Shown here one piece after another: positions 54,569 through 62,447 of a DNA stretch of 64,000 nt (position 1 is its first letter; each line of letters opens with the position of its first letter). Made by a program: the position numbers and the translations under genes. The notes under the pieces are model-generated. The model saw only the letters and a program-made list of their open reading frames with translations, was not told where the DNA came from and searched no databases. This DNA comes from Comamonadaceae bacterium (GTDB lineage: Bacteria; Pseudomonadota; Gammaproteobacteria; Burkholderiales; Burkholderiaceae_C), in NCBI GenBank assembly GCA_027483665.1, contig JAIXUC010000020.1:1-64000 (forward strand). The letters run 5' to 3'.

Positions 54569-55617
54569 TGGGGAACAAAGCGAGAGAGCAGAGCTTGGTT
54601 CTGCTCGGGCCACTGCCGCAGGGCCTGGCGCTCGTCGAGCAAGGCCGATCGCAGAAAAGCCAAGGTCAGGCTGGCCGTGGCTTGCTTGATGCGGTCGTTC
54701 AGTGATGCGCTGCCCGATTGGCGATCGGTGAATATGCTGTGCGAGCCACCCGCAAAGACCGCGAGCGTCTTGTCGGGTGCGGCCATCGCTTCGAACAAAG
54801 CGATGCGGTCAGACGCATCCGAGAAATAGCCCGGCACACGGATGGTGTCTTCGGTGGTGGTGACGTGCAGATTGGGCACTTGCACCGGCGCGAGCACGCG
54901 CTTCAAGTCTGGCTCGCCGTAGAAAGGCGGTGCCGAAAGCAACACCGCAGCGCGCACACGGGGATCTGCCAAGCGCACAGGCTGCCCCTGCCGTTCGACC
55001 GTGGCACCCACGGCCAACATGGCGGTGTTGGCACCGTAGGAGTGGCCAGCGGCGGCGATGCGCTCGAAATCGAGGCGCTGCGCGATGCCGGCTTCACGCT
55101 CGATTTGGTCCAGACCAAACGACAAGTCGGCCACGCGCGCAACGGCTTCGGCGTCTTGTGCTGCTGCTGCCAGGCGGCCCGGCAAGCCCAAGGCACTGCC
55201 GCGCCAAATCTGGCGGTCGCTGCCCACATGTTGCAGGTGCAGGCTGGCCATGCCATGGCTTGCCCAGTGGCGCCCCAGATAACTGTAGCCCTCGCGCGAA
55301 CCCCCGATGCCATGTGAGAACACCACCAGCGGCACCCGATGGGTAGCCTCGGGCAGGTACAGCCGCGCCGGCACGGGGCGCTGGCGGGTGCCGTCGAGCC
55401 AGTCGAAGTCTTGCAGCGTGAACGCGCCCTGCGCTGCGCCCCGCAGCATGTCTTGAGCAGCTGAGCCAGGTGGCCACAATGCCCAAGCGCCGCCAACACC
55501 AAAAGCAGCAGCGCCCAGCAGCCAGGTTCGTCGGCTTGAACCTCGGCTTGGGGTGCCTTGGGGGGGTGCAGCGGCGTGCACATCGCCTAGGGGTTTCAAA
55601 TGGCGCGGTCGGTTCAT
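54565..55617 (-). CDS. Exported alpha/beta hydrolase (PAF-acetylhydrolase-like)
   Basis: Predicted periplasmic hydrolase of 350 residues. The N-terminus has a twin-arginine-like stretch SSRRTWLLGAAAFG (27-40) followed by a hydrophobic segment. The hydrolase core has FSHGIGGSREGYS (100-112), nucleophile Ser193 in AGHSYGANTAM and His in AGGSHSIF, as in dienelactone-hydrolase and platelet-activating-factor-acetylhydrolase relatives. It overlaps the epimerase stop and the TAXI start by four bases each. In this company a lipid or ester substrate is plausible but unproved. Confidence 0.84.
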   Translation of the reverse strand: MNRPRHLKPLGDVHAAAPPQGTPSRGSSRRTWLLGAAAFGVGGAWALWPPGSAAQDMLRGAAQGAFTLQDFDWLDGTRQRPVPARLYLPEATHRVPLVVFSHGIGGSREGYSYLGRHWASHGMASLHLQHVGSDRQIWRGSALGLPGRLAAAAQDAEAVARVADLSFGLDQIEREAGIAQRLDFERIAAAGHSYGANTAMLAVGATVERQGQPVRLADPRVRAAVLLSAPPFYGEPDLKRVLAPVQVPNLHVTTTEDTIRVPGYFSDASDRIALFEAMAAPDKTLAVFAGGSHSIFTDRQSGSASLNDRIKQATASLTLAFLRSALLDERQALRQWPEQNQALLSRFVPQ

Positions 55618-56510
55618 GGGGCCTCCGAGGTGCTGTCGATCTGCATCCAGGCGCTGGCGGTTTCACCCGGCTGCAATACCCGAATGCCCAGGCTGTCCAG
55701 TTGGACTGGGTCACCATGCGCGAGTTGCAGGGCGTTGTTGACGTGGCTCACAGGCTCGATGGCGAGGAAGTCGCGCCCGGGCTGGGTGAAGACCACCACG
55801 CGTTTCAGGTTTGAGTTGATGCGTGTGCGCAGGCGGCTGTCTTGCAGCAAGGCTTGGCCGTCCCAGCCGTCAAAGCAGTGGTCTACATCGAGGCTGTCGC
55901 AGTCGGCGCTGGGGCCTGCGCTCGACTCATGCCGGGTGGGCAGCTTGCGCTCGTCCATGGCCCAGCGGCCCTTTGCGCACAAACTCAGACGCGCCCCTGG
56001 GCGCTTGACGAAATAGGGGTGCCAGCCCAGACCTACCGGTGCAGGCTGTGGGTGCGTTTGGCGCAGCTCCATGGACCAGCGCGTGCCGTGCGCGTGTACC
56101 TCAAAGTGCTGCTCCGCCTCAAAGGAGAACGGCCAGTTCTCGTCTGGCGTGTGGCGCAGACGCAGGCTGGCCCGCGTGGGGCTTTGCGCGGTGACGTCCC
56201 ATGCGCGCCTCCAACCCACGCCGTGGATGGCATGGGGCTCGGGCTCGAAATTTCGCGCCAACGCGTGGTGCTGCCCAGCCCAGTCGAAGGCAGCGTCGCC
56301 AATCCGATTGGAAAACGGCACCAAGGGATAACTGCCGCTGGCGCGCACTTGCGCCAAGCTCAGCGGCTCTGCGCTGCGCAACACGGGCTCTGCACCACAC
56401 CAAAGCCCCGCCACGCAACCGCCCAGGTCGGGGCGCAGCACCAGCCGAAAACGCAGGCCGGCCGGGCCGGCTGGCCCCAGCAGCTCCACGACCTGGGCTT
56501 GCGTGTTCAT
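55614..56510 (-). CDS. Aldose 1-epimerase family protein
   Basis: Galactose-mutarotase-fold protein of 298 residues. The conserved active-site elements are present: LVPFSNRIGDAAF, IHGVGWRRAWDV with the catalytic His, VGLGWHPYF with the second His, and FLAIEPVSHVNNAL with the catalytic Glu. It probably interconverts anomers of a hexose or a sugar derivative. The gene overlaps both neighbours by four bases. It is not a member of the known fatty-acid-modification module upstream, so its coupling to those genes is notable. Confidence 0.88.
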   Translation of the reverse strand: MNTQAQVVELLGPAGPAGLRFRLVLRPDLGGCVAGLWCGAEPVLRSAEPLSLAQVRASGSYPLVPFSNRIGDAAFDWAGQHHALARNFEPEPHAIHGVGWRRAWDVTAQSPTRASLRLRHTPDENWPFSFEAEQHFEVHAHGTRWSMELRQTHPQPAPVGLGWHPYFVKRPGARLSLCAKGRWAMDERKLPTRHESSAGPSADCDSLDVDHCFDGWDGQALLQDSRLRTRINSNLKRVVVFTQPGRDFLAIEPVSHVNNALQLAHGDPVQLDSLGIRVLQPGETASAWMQIDSTSEAP

Positions 56511-57007
56511 GAGCCGGCAGCGCGGCGCTTGAGCCAGCGCATGAGCGTGCCCAGCGCAGGCAGCTTTTCATACAGCTCTTCGGCCACGTCCCAATAGTCG
56601 CGGTGCCAAACGATGCGCCCGTCATCGGCCAGCTTCAAATGGCTGCTGCCGCGGATGCAGCGCGGCTCGCGCTGGCCTTTGAAACAAAACAGAAAGTCCC
56701 AGCACAAAAAGGCCTGGCGGCCGTCGACCACTTGGGTGGTCACCACAAAGCGCGGTTGATCCAGTGCCACGTACATGTGCGAGAACACCCGCTGCACTTC
56801 GGCCAAGCCACGGACTTCGTTGAATGGGTCTTTGAAGTAGGCGTCGGGCGTGTAGTACTGGTCGAACTGCGCCACGCTATGTGGAGTGAGTGCTTCAAAG
56901 AAAGCCACGATGCGCGCCACTTCTGCGCGGGCGGGTGCAGGTGCTGGTACAGGTGCAGCGGCCAAGTCGGCGGCGGCGGCCATGGAGGTGTCCGCTGTCA
57001 CGCTCAC
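56507..57007 (-). CDS. NTF2-like (SnoaL-type) family protein
   Basis: Small cone-shaped-fold protein of 166 residues. The domain runs from VARIVAFFEALTPHSVAQFDQYYTPDAYFKDPFNEV-like sequence near residue 33 to RIVWHRDYWDVAEELYEKLP. It resembles ketosteroid-isomerase relatives that act as isomerases or binding subunits. The GTG at 57007 is chosen because it overlaps the SDR stop (GTGA); about 23 further codons upstream lie inside the SDR gene. The first 30 residues are Ala/Pro-rich and disordered. The same family accompanies the SDR and DUF3833 genes in other proteobacteria. Confidence 0.82.
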   Translation of the reverse strand: MSVTADTSMAAAADLAAAPVPAPAPARAEVARIVAFFEALTPHSVAQFDQYYTPDAYFKDPFNEVRGLAEVQRVFSHMYVALDQPRFVVTTQVVDGRQAFLCWDFLFCFKGQREPRCIRGSSHLKLADDGRIVWHRDYWDVAEELYEKLPALGTLMRWLKRRAAGS

Positions 57008-57798
57008 AAACCCGTCATGCGGCGCACCAAGGGGAAATAGGCGCTGTAGGGCAACTGGCTGATCAGTTTCATCCAACGCGTGAAGCGCTTGGGAAAGTGG
57101 ATCTCGAACTCGCCGTCAGCCCAGCCCGCCAGAATGGCTTGGGCCGCTTGCTCTGGCGTGATGAGCGCGGGCATGTGGAACTCGTTTTGCGCGGTCAGCG
57201 GCGTTTCCACAAAGCCCGGGTTGACCAAGCTCACGCCCAAGCCAGCGTCTTGCAAATCAAGGTAGAGCGTTTCAGCCAGATTGATGAGCGCCGCCTTGGT
57301 CGGGCCGTAGGCCAAACTTTTCGGCAGGCCGCTGTAGCCCGCCACGCTGCTGATGAGGCTGATGTGCCCACTGCGACGCGCCAGCATGTCCGGCAACACC
57401 GCGTCCAAGAGGTGCAGCGCGCCCACATAGTTCACCTGATCGTGCATCAGCATGTCGGCCAAGTCATAGGCCGTGGCGCGCTGCGGCTTGTAATAACCCG
57501 CGCAGTAGAAAGCCAGGTCGATCGGGCCGCCAGTTCGGATGTGCTCTGCGGCTGCGCGCACGGCGTCGGCCTGGGTCACGTCCAGCGGCAATGCCTGTGC
57601 TGCGACGCGGCCGGTGGCGGGGTCTGCCGGGTGGCTGTCGGCAAAACTTTGCAGCAGTTCTGCGTTGCGCGCCGACACGATGACGCGCGCGCCACGGGCG
57701 TGCAATGCGCTGGCGGTGGCACGGCCAATGCCGGTGGAGGCACCGACCAGCCAGACGCTGCGGCCCTGCCAGTGGCGTAGTGGGGAGTTGAGCGGCAT
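57004..57798 (-). CDS. Short-chain dehydrogenase/reductase
   Basis: NAD(P)-dependent oxidoreductase of 264 residues. The cofactor loop GASTGIG is at 19-25. The CAG motif (99-101) stands in place of NNAG, and the catalytic Ser150/151, Tyr164 and Lys168 sit in SLISSVAGYSG and AYGPTKAAL. The ATG at 57798 begins MPLNSPLRHWQGRSVWLVGAS; a TTG at 57813 would overlap the DUF3833 stop and add five residues. It is coupled to the NTF2-like gene. Within this gene set it may act on an oxidised lipid or aldehyde, which is inference. Confidence 0.9.
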   Translation of the reverse strand: MPLNSPLRHWQGRSVWLVGASTGIGRATASALHARGARVIVSARNAELLQSFADSHPADPATGRVAAQALPLDVTQADAVRAAAEHIRTGGPIDLAFYCAGYYKPQRATAYDLADMLMHDQVNYVGALHLLDAVLPDMLARRSGHISLISSVAGYSGLPKSLAYGPTKAALINLAETLYLDLQDAGLGVSLVNPGFVETPLTAQNEFHMPALITPEQAAQAILAGWADGEFEIHFPKRFTRWMKLISQLPYSAYFPLVRRMTGL

Positions 57799-57809
57799 GC
57801 GGTGTCCGA

Positions 57810-58349
57810 TCAACGCTTGCGAAAGGACAAAGTCACTTCGCCCAGCCGGATGCCAAATTTGCTCATGGTGGCTTTGTTGAGCATGGTGCGCTCGTCCATG
57901 AGGTACATCCAGTCGTCGAACTGCACCTCGTAGGTCTTGCCGTCCACCGGCAGAGCCAGCGTGTAAGTCCAGAAGAAGGCGTTGCCGCGTTCCTGCCCAA
58001 AGGCTTCGCCAACCACGTCGTCCGCTCGGCCGACATAGCGGCCATCTGGCAGTTTTTTCATGCGCCAGACGCGCTTTTGTTTGGTGCCGTCGGAGTAGAA
58101 GAAGTCTTCGTCCAGCACGCCATCGTCGCCGTTCCAGCTGCAGTTCATCACCACGGTGAAGCGCTTGACGACTTTGCCCGAGCGATCGGTGAACACGCCC
58201 CAGGCATCCACCACGCCGTTGAAGTACTGGCGCAGATCAAGCACCGGTTTTTCTGCGGCGTAGTCGGAAATCTGCTGGCTGGCGCAGCCGCTTAATGCCG
58301 CCACAGAGGTGGCGGCCAAGGTGGCGGATAAGAGCAGTCTGCGTTTCAT
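57810..58349 (-). CDS. DUF3833 family lipoprotein
   Basis: Lipid-anchored envelope protein of 179 residues with lipobox ALSGC ending at Cys22. The mature sequence contains LDLRQYFNGVVDAWGVFTDRSG, characteristic of DUF3833, and continues as a single beta-rich domain resembling lipocalin-like barrels (FTYTLALPVDGKTYEVQFDDWMY). Function is unknown; the family recurs beside CFA synthase and DUF1365 genes. It overlaps the MFS gene stop by four bases. Confidence 0.88.
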   Translation of the reverse strand: MKRRLLLSATLAATSVAALSGCASQQISDYAAEKPVLDLRQYFNGVVDAWGVFTDRSGKVVKRFTVVMNCSWNGDDGVLDEDFFYSDGTKQKRVWRMKKLPDGRYVGRADDVVGEAFGQERGNAFFWTYTLALPVDGKTYEVQFDDWMYLMDERTMLNKATMSKFGIRLGEVTLSFRKR

Positions 58350-59677
58350 GGAGCGTCTTTCTGGAGCGATGGAGATGGAATGGGCTCAGGCGCCGGTTCA
58401 GCCAATGCCGGCGCGCGGATGATCAAGGCGTACAAGCCAGCGGCAGCCAACAGCTTGAGTACACAGGGCAACAAGCAATAAGCCAGGGTGAGTGCTTGCA
58501 GTGCCTGCGGGTCGCGCGTGCCAGGCTGGTAGCCGAACAGGCCCAGCAACGGCAAGGCAAGGCCCGCGGCGAGTGCCAGGTTGAGCTTGATGGCGAAGTT
58601 CCACCAGCCGAAGTAAGCACCCTCGGCCTGACCACGGTCGCCGCCCTGGGCGATGACACCAGCGAGCATCGCGCCCGGCAAGGCCAGGTCTGTGCCCAAG
58701 GCCACGCCCGACAGGGCGCATACCAACACGAAGGCCCAGGCATCACCGGCACCCAGTTGCGAAGCCCACACGAACACGGCGATGGCCAGCAACATGCCTG
58801 CCAGCCAAGTGCGCGCCAGACCCCAGCGGCGTACCAAGAAAAGCCACAGCGGGATGGAAGCAGCAGCCGTCAAGAAGTAAGTGCCCAGGAAAGCGGGCTC
58901 CATGCTGGCCGGGGCTTGCAGGCGGTCTTGCACAAAAAACAGCACCAGCGTGGCAGGCACCGCGCTGGCAATGCCGTTGAGCACAAACACCGCCAGCAGT
59001 CGACGAAAGGCCGGGTTGGCCAATGGCCGCCACAACCAGGCAGCCGATGCCGCTTGTGGCGAAGCACGTCGTGGACTGGGTGCCACCGATCTCGCCCAGG
59101 CCCACCAACCCACCCCAAGGCACGCAGCAAAAACCGCACTGGTGATGCCCAGCCCAGCCACCGTCGGCAGCACGGAAGCCGTCACCACGCCCACCAGCCC
59201 CAAGCCCTCGCGCCAAGCGACGATCCGGCTGCGTTCGGCCTCGCTGCCACCGTGCATGGCGGCCCAGGCTTGGTGCATCACCGACAACAGGCTGTAAGCC
59301 GCGTAGGTGATGACCAGCATCACAGAGGCGTAGATCAGCAGGCCCGTCTGGGTGGCGCGCACTGCGGTGGGCGGAAAGAACAGCATCACAAAACCGGCCA
59401 GCAACACCAAACCCGCTACACCGCCGACGCTGAGCACGGCGCGGGTGGAGCGCGCAAACAGGCGGTCTGACCAGCGGCCCAACAGCGGGTCGATCACCGC
59501 GTCAAACAAACGCGCGCCCAACAACACCGCGCCCAGCCACGCCAGGGGAACCGCGAACTCACGCGCATAGTGGTTGGGCAGCAGCACGTACAAAGGCAGC
59601 GCGACGAAAGCCAGTGGCAAGCCCAACAGCCCATAGCGGGCGGCCTGTGCCGCAGAGAAAGGGTCGTGCTGCGCCAT
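58346..59677 (-). CDS. MFS transporter, GPH (sugar:cation symporter)-like
   Basis: Inner-membrane permease of 443 residues with about 12 helices. The loop GRWSDRLFARST after the second helix fits the MFS/GPH A-motif, and ARLFDAVIDPLLGRWSD is a strong GPH signature. The two halves are separated by a loop rich in Pro and Arg (SVAPSPRRASPQ). The ATG at 59677 gives MAQHDPFSAAQAARYGLLGLP. It lies between the chalcone-isomerase-like and DUF3833 genes. GPH-like members recur in this gene set, but the substrate is not known; a lipid or lipid precursor cannot be excluded. Confidence 0.88.
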   Translation of the reverse strand: MAQHDPFSAAQAARYGLLGLPLAFVALPLYVLLPNHYAREFAVPLAWLGAVLLGARLFDAVIDPLLGRWSDRLFARSTRAVLSVGGVAGLVLLAGFVMLFFPPTAVRATQTGLLIYASVMLVITYAAYSLLSVMHQAWAAMHGGSEAERSRIVAWREGLGLVGVVTASVLPTVAGLGITSAVFAACLGVGWWAWARSVAPSPRRASPQAASAAWLWRPLANPAFRRLLAVFVLNGIASAVPATLVLFFVQDRLQAPASMEPAFLGTYFLTAAASIPLWLFLVRRWGLARTWLAGMLLAIAVFVWASQLGAGDAWAFVLVCALSGVALGTDLALPGAMLAGVIAQGGDRGQAEGAYFGWWNFAIKLNLALAAGLALPLLGLFGYQPGTRDPQALQALTLAYCLLPCVLKLLAAAGLYALIIRAPALAEPAPEPIPSPSLQKDAP

Positions 59678-59703
59678 GGGCTGTGCTGCTGCTGGGCCAG
59701 CTC

Positions 59704-60318
59704 TTAACGACCACTGCGGGCCAACAAAGCCTCGCGCAGTTGCGGCGCGGAGGTTTGCGGAGCCAGCCAGATGCCAAAGAAAAGACGCGCGAACTCGGCA
59801 TCGGCCACCTCGCCTACGGGGCGGTCGTTGGCCAAGAACACCACACCCTGCCCGGGCCTGTAGATGCCGGCGATGCGATCGCCTTTTTTCACATCGGGCA
59901 GCAAGCGCTGCAGGGCATCGCGCCAACGCTGCGCCTGCGCTTCGTCGAAGCGGCCCACGCGCCGCATCTCGACCACCGAGCGTTCGGCAATGCGCGCGCC
60001 AGGCAAGGCACGCAAATAGGTCAGCTCCAGTCGCATGGGGTGTGCCGCGTAGTTGTCGGCAGTAAAGCCGGGGGCCACGTCGAGGCGTGCGTCGTAGACG
60101 TCGAGACCCAGCCAAGTCATGCGGCCTTGGCCTGCCTGCCGCAACGACATGGCAGCCACGCTGCCGTCTGCTGCCGGCGCCCCCTCCACTGGGCGCTGCT
60201 GGGTTGCAGCCGAATGCGCTGCTGAATGCGCCGCTGAATGCGCCATGTCCGAAGAAGCCCAAGCCGCATTCGCCGCGAGCGCCAGCAAGCAAGGGACAGC
60301 GCGGGCTGCGGGTGTCAT
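59704..60318 (-). CDS. Chalcone-isomerase-like domain protein, exported
   Basis: Predicted periplasmic protein of 204 residues in the chalcone-isomerase-like family, whose bacterial members are thought to bind fatty acids rather than isomerise chalcones. A signal peptide of about 21 residues precedes three SAAH units (12-base DNA repeats). The domain contains GLDVYDARLDVAPGF, LELTYLRALPGARIAERSVVEMRR (shown in part) and KGDRIAGIYRPGQGVVFLAND. It overlaps the end of the methyltransferase gene by four bases, which supports a shared role in lipid modification. Confidence 0.85.
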   Translation of the reverse strand: MTPAARAVPCLLALAANAAWASSDMAHSAAHSAAHSAATQQRPVEGAPAADGSVAAMSLRQAGQGRMTWLGLDVYDARLDVAPGFTADNYAAHPMRLELTYLRALPGARIAERSVVEMRRVGRFDEAQAQRWRDALQRLLPDVKKGDRIAGIYRPGQGVVFLANDRPVGEVADAEFARLFFGIWLAPQTSAPQLREALLARSGR

Positions 60319-61562
60319 GGTTTGCGCAGCGTGTACTGCACCACGTCGATGTTGGCGTGGGCGAAAGCTGCTTCGCAATACGCGAGATAGAACTCCCATA
60401 TCTTCATGAACCTTTCGTCAAAACCAAGGGACAACACGTGAGCCTTTTCGGCCAGGAACTTCTCGCGCCAGCGCTTGAGCGTCTCTGCATAGTCGGCACC
60501 AAACGCGAACTCGTCTTCCACCACCAGGCCAGCGTGCTCGGCCTGCTTGCGGAATTCCGCGGGGCAAGGCAAGCAGCCACCGGGGAAGATGTATTGCTGG
60601 ATGAAATCGGTCGATTGCAAATAGCGCTCAAAGTAGCGGTCTGCGATGACGATGCTTTGAATGCAAGCCCGTCCGCCCGGTTTCAGCAAACGCGCCACCG
60701 ACTGAAAGTAGGTGGGCCAGTAAGCGCGCCCGACGGCTTCGACCATCTCAATCGAGCAAATGGCGTCGAACGGACCATCGTTGATGTCTCGGTAGTCCTG
60801 CAAGCGCAGGTCGGCGCGCTGCGCCGTGCCCAAGCGCTGCATGCGCGCTTGCGCGAAAGCCAGTTGTTCGGTGGACAAGGTCACGCCAGTCGTGGACGCA
60901 CCGAATTCGGTGGTGGCCATTTCGGCCAACGCGCCCCAGCCACAACCGATCTCCAGCACCCGCTGGCCGGGCTGCAACTGCACCATGCGCAACGCCCTGC
61001 GAACCTTGGCAAATTGCGCCTCGCGCAGCGACAGGTCGGCTTTGTCCCCCGCAGCATCGAAATGCGCGGAGGAGTAATTCATGGTGTCGTCCAGCCACAG
61101 TTCGTAGAACGCATTGCCCAAGTCGTAGTGCGCGTGGATGTTTTTGCGGCTGTTGGTGCGGGTGTTGCGGTTGAGCAAGTGGCGCAGCCGATAGGCGAGT
61201 CGCCCGATCCAGCTGCCGTAGATGATGTCTTCGACCTCGTCGCGGTTGGCAATGAAGAGCTTGAGCAACTCGATCAGGTTGGGCGTGCTCCAGTCGCCTG
61301 CGATGTAGCCCTCGGCGAAGCCAATGTCACCCGACTTCAGGGCAGCGCCGGGGAGTTTCCAGTTGTGCAGCACGATGGTGGCGTGCGGCTCGCCGTCGCC
61401 CGGCTCGGTTGCGCCGAAGCGGTGCACGCTGCCGTCGGGCAAGTTCACGGTCAGCACGCCGTGGCTGAGCCGCTTCAGCAGGGCCAAGGCCGTGCGCGCG
61501 GCCGAGGGGGCCTCTGCCGGCAAGCGTGAGGAAGACAGGGTGCTGGGGTGCATCGAGGGCAT
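60315..61562 (-). CDS. cfa: Cyclopropane-fatty-acyl-phospholipid synthase-like methyltransferase
   Basis: SAM-dependent enzyme of 415 residues that methylates unsaturated acyl chains within membrane phospholipids. LEIGCGWGALAEMA (203-216) binds SAM. IHAHYDLGNAFYELWLDDTMNYSSA lies at 142-166 (shown in part), and FPGGCLPCPAEF carries the family's active-site region. GFAEGYIAGDW (81-91) belongs to the N-terminal lipid-binding domain. Products could be cyclopropane, methyl-branched or furan-precursor acyl chains; sequence alone does not decide. The ATG at 61562 has a second in-frame ATG at 61553. Confidence 0.9.
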   Translation of the reverse strand: MPSMHPSTLSSSRLPAEAPSAARTALALLKRLSHGVLTVNLPDGSVHRFGATEPGDGEPHATIVLHNWKLPGAALKSGDIGFAEGYIAGDWSTPNLIELLKLFIANRDEVEDIIYGSWIGRLAYRLRHLLNRNTRTNSRKNIHAHYDLGNAFYELWLDDTMNYSSAHFDAAGDKADLSLREAQFAKVRRALRMVQLQPGQRVLEIGCGWGALAEMATTEFGASTTGVTLSTEQLAFAQARMQRLGTAQRADLRLQDYRDINDGPFDAICSIEMVEAVGRAYWPTYFQSVARLLKPGGRACIQSIVIADRYFERYLQSTDFIQQYIFPGGCLPCPAEFRKQAEHAGLVVEDEFAFGADYAETLKRWREKFLAEKAHVLSLGFDERFMKIWEFYLAYCEAAFAHANIDVVQYTLRKP

Positions 61563-61619
61563 GGCTACAGATGGATGGTTGTTCTGACGGGTGGTCTGGT
61601 TAAGGCGGGCAGCAGCGCG

Positions 61620-62447
61620 CTAGCGTGTGACAAAGGCGTCCGGCGGCTGCGGCTTGCGGTGAAACCGCACCCGCTTGCGCCACAGGTTCACGGCCTGCCA
61701 GTGGATGCGAGCGATCACACCCAAAGTGTGCAAAGGGTAACGCCATGCGGCCTTGTGCAGGCTGGCTGCACAAAGCAGCTCCAACTGTCCGCTGACGCTG
61801 GTTTGCAGCAGCGGGCCGCTGTCGTCGTCGTGGTCGATGCGGGCCACCACTTTGGCACCCGCGCCGGGCCAGCCGGGTTGTTCGCCGCCTGCTGTCATGA
61901 AGCGGAAGCGGTAGCCGCCTTCGATGCTGCAAAAGGGCGACACATGAAACACCTTCTGGGCGCGCAGCTCTTGGCCCAGACGAGGCTGGTCCAGGAAGTA
62001 GCAGTGGCGCTCGCCGAAGGTGTTGTTGACCTCGACCACGATGGCGCGCAGGCCGCCGTCGGCTCGGTGGCAGTGCCAAAAGCTGACGGGCTTGAAGGTG
62101 TAGCCCCAGATCCTGGGGTAACAGTGCAGCCAGACTTCACCATCGGCGTCAGCGACGCCCTCGGCACGAAGCAGTTCGTCTAACCAAGACAGCGCACCGC
62201 CCGCCTCGGGGCCGCGCCCGTCGCCGTGGTCGACGTCGTGGAAGCTCAGCAAACCCGAGCGGTTGCGGGCCAGTGCCGGCCAGCCGTGCTGGCGCAGGCT
62301 GCGCATGGGCAGCATCAGAAAAAACGTGGGGTACTGAAAGGCGTGTGCCGGGCGCAGGCGCACATGGCGCACAAGCCCAAAACCCATGAGCACAGGTTGA
62401 GGCTTGACATGCTGTACGGGCGGCGCTGCTGGCGCACTCGGGTTCAT
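61620..62447 (-). CDS. DUF1365 family protein
   Basis: Cytoplasmic protein of 275 residues. VRHVRLRPAHAFQYPTFFLML-type opening, YPRIWGYTFKPVSFWHCHR and VVVEVNNTFGERHCYFL are DUF1365 signatures, and KVFHVSPFCSIEGGYRF follows. No catalytic mechanism is established; the family almost always sits beside an FAD oxidoreductase and a CFA-type methyltransferase, exactly as here. The ATG overlaps the FAD oxidoreductase stop by four bases, and a 57-base gap separates it from the methyltransferase gene. Confidence 0.9.
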   Translation of the reverse strand: MNPSAPAAPPVQHVKPQPVLMGFGLVRHVRLRPAHAFQYPTFFLMLPMRSLRQHGWPALARNRSGLLSFHDVDHGDGRGPEAGGALSWLDELLRAEGVADADGEVWLHCYPRIWGYTFKPVSFWHCHRADGGLRAIVVEVNNTFGERHCYFLDQPRLGQELRAQKVFHVSPFCSIEGGYRFRFMTAGGEQPGWPGAGAKVVARIDHDDDSGPLLQTSVSGQLELLCAASLHKAAWRYPLHTLGVIARIHWQAVNLWRKRVRFHRKPQPPDAFVTR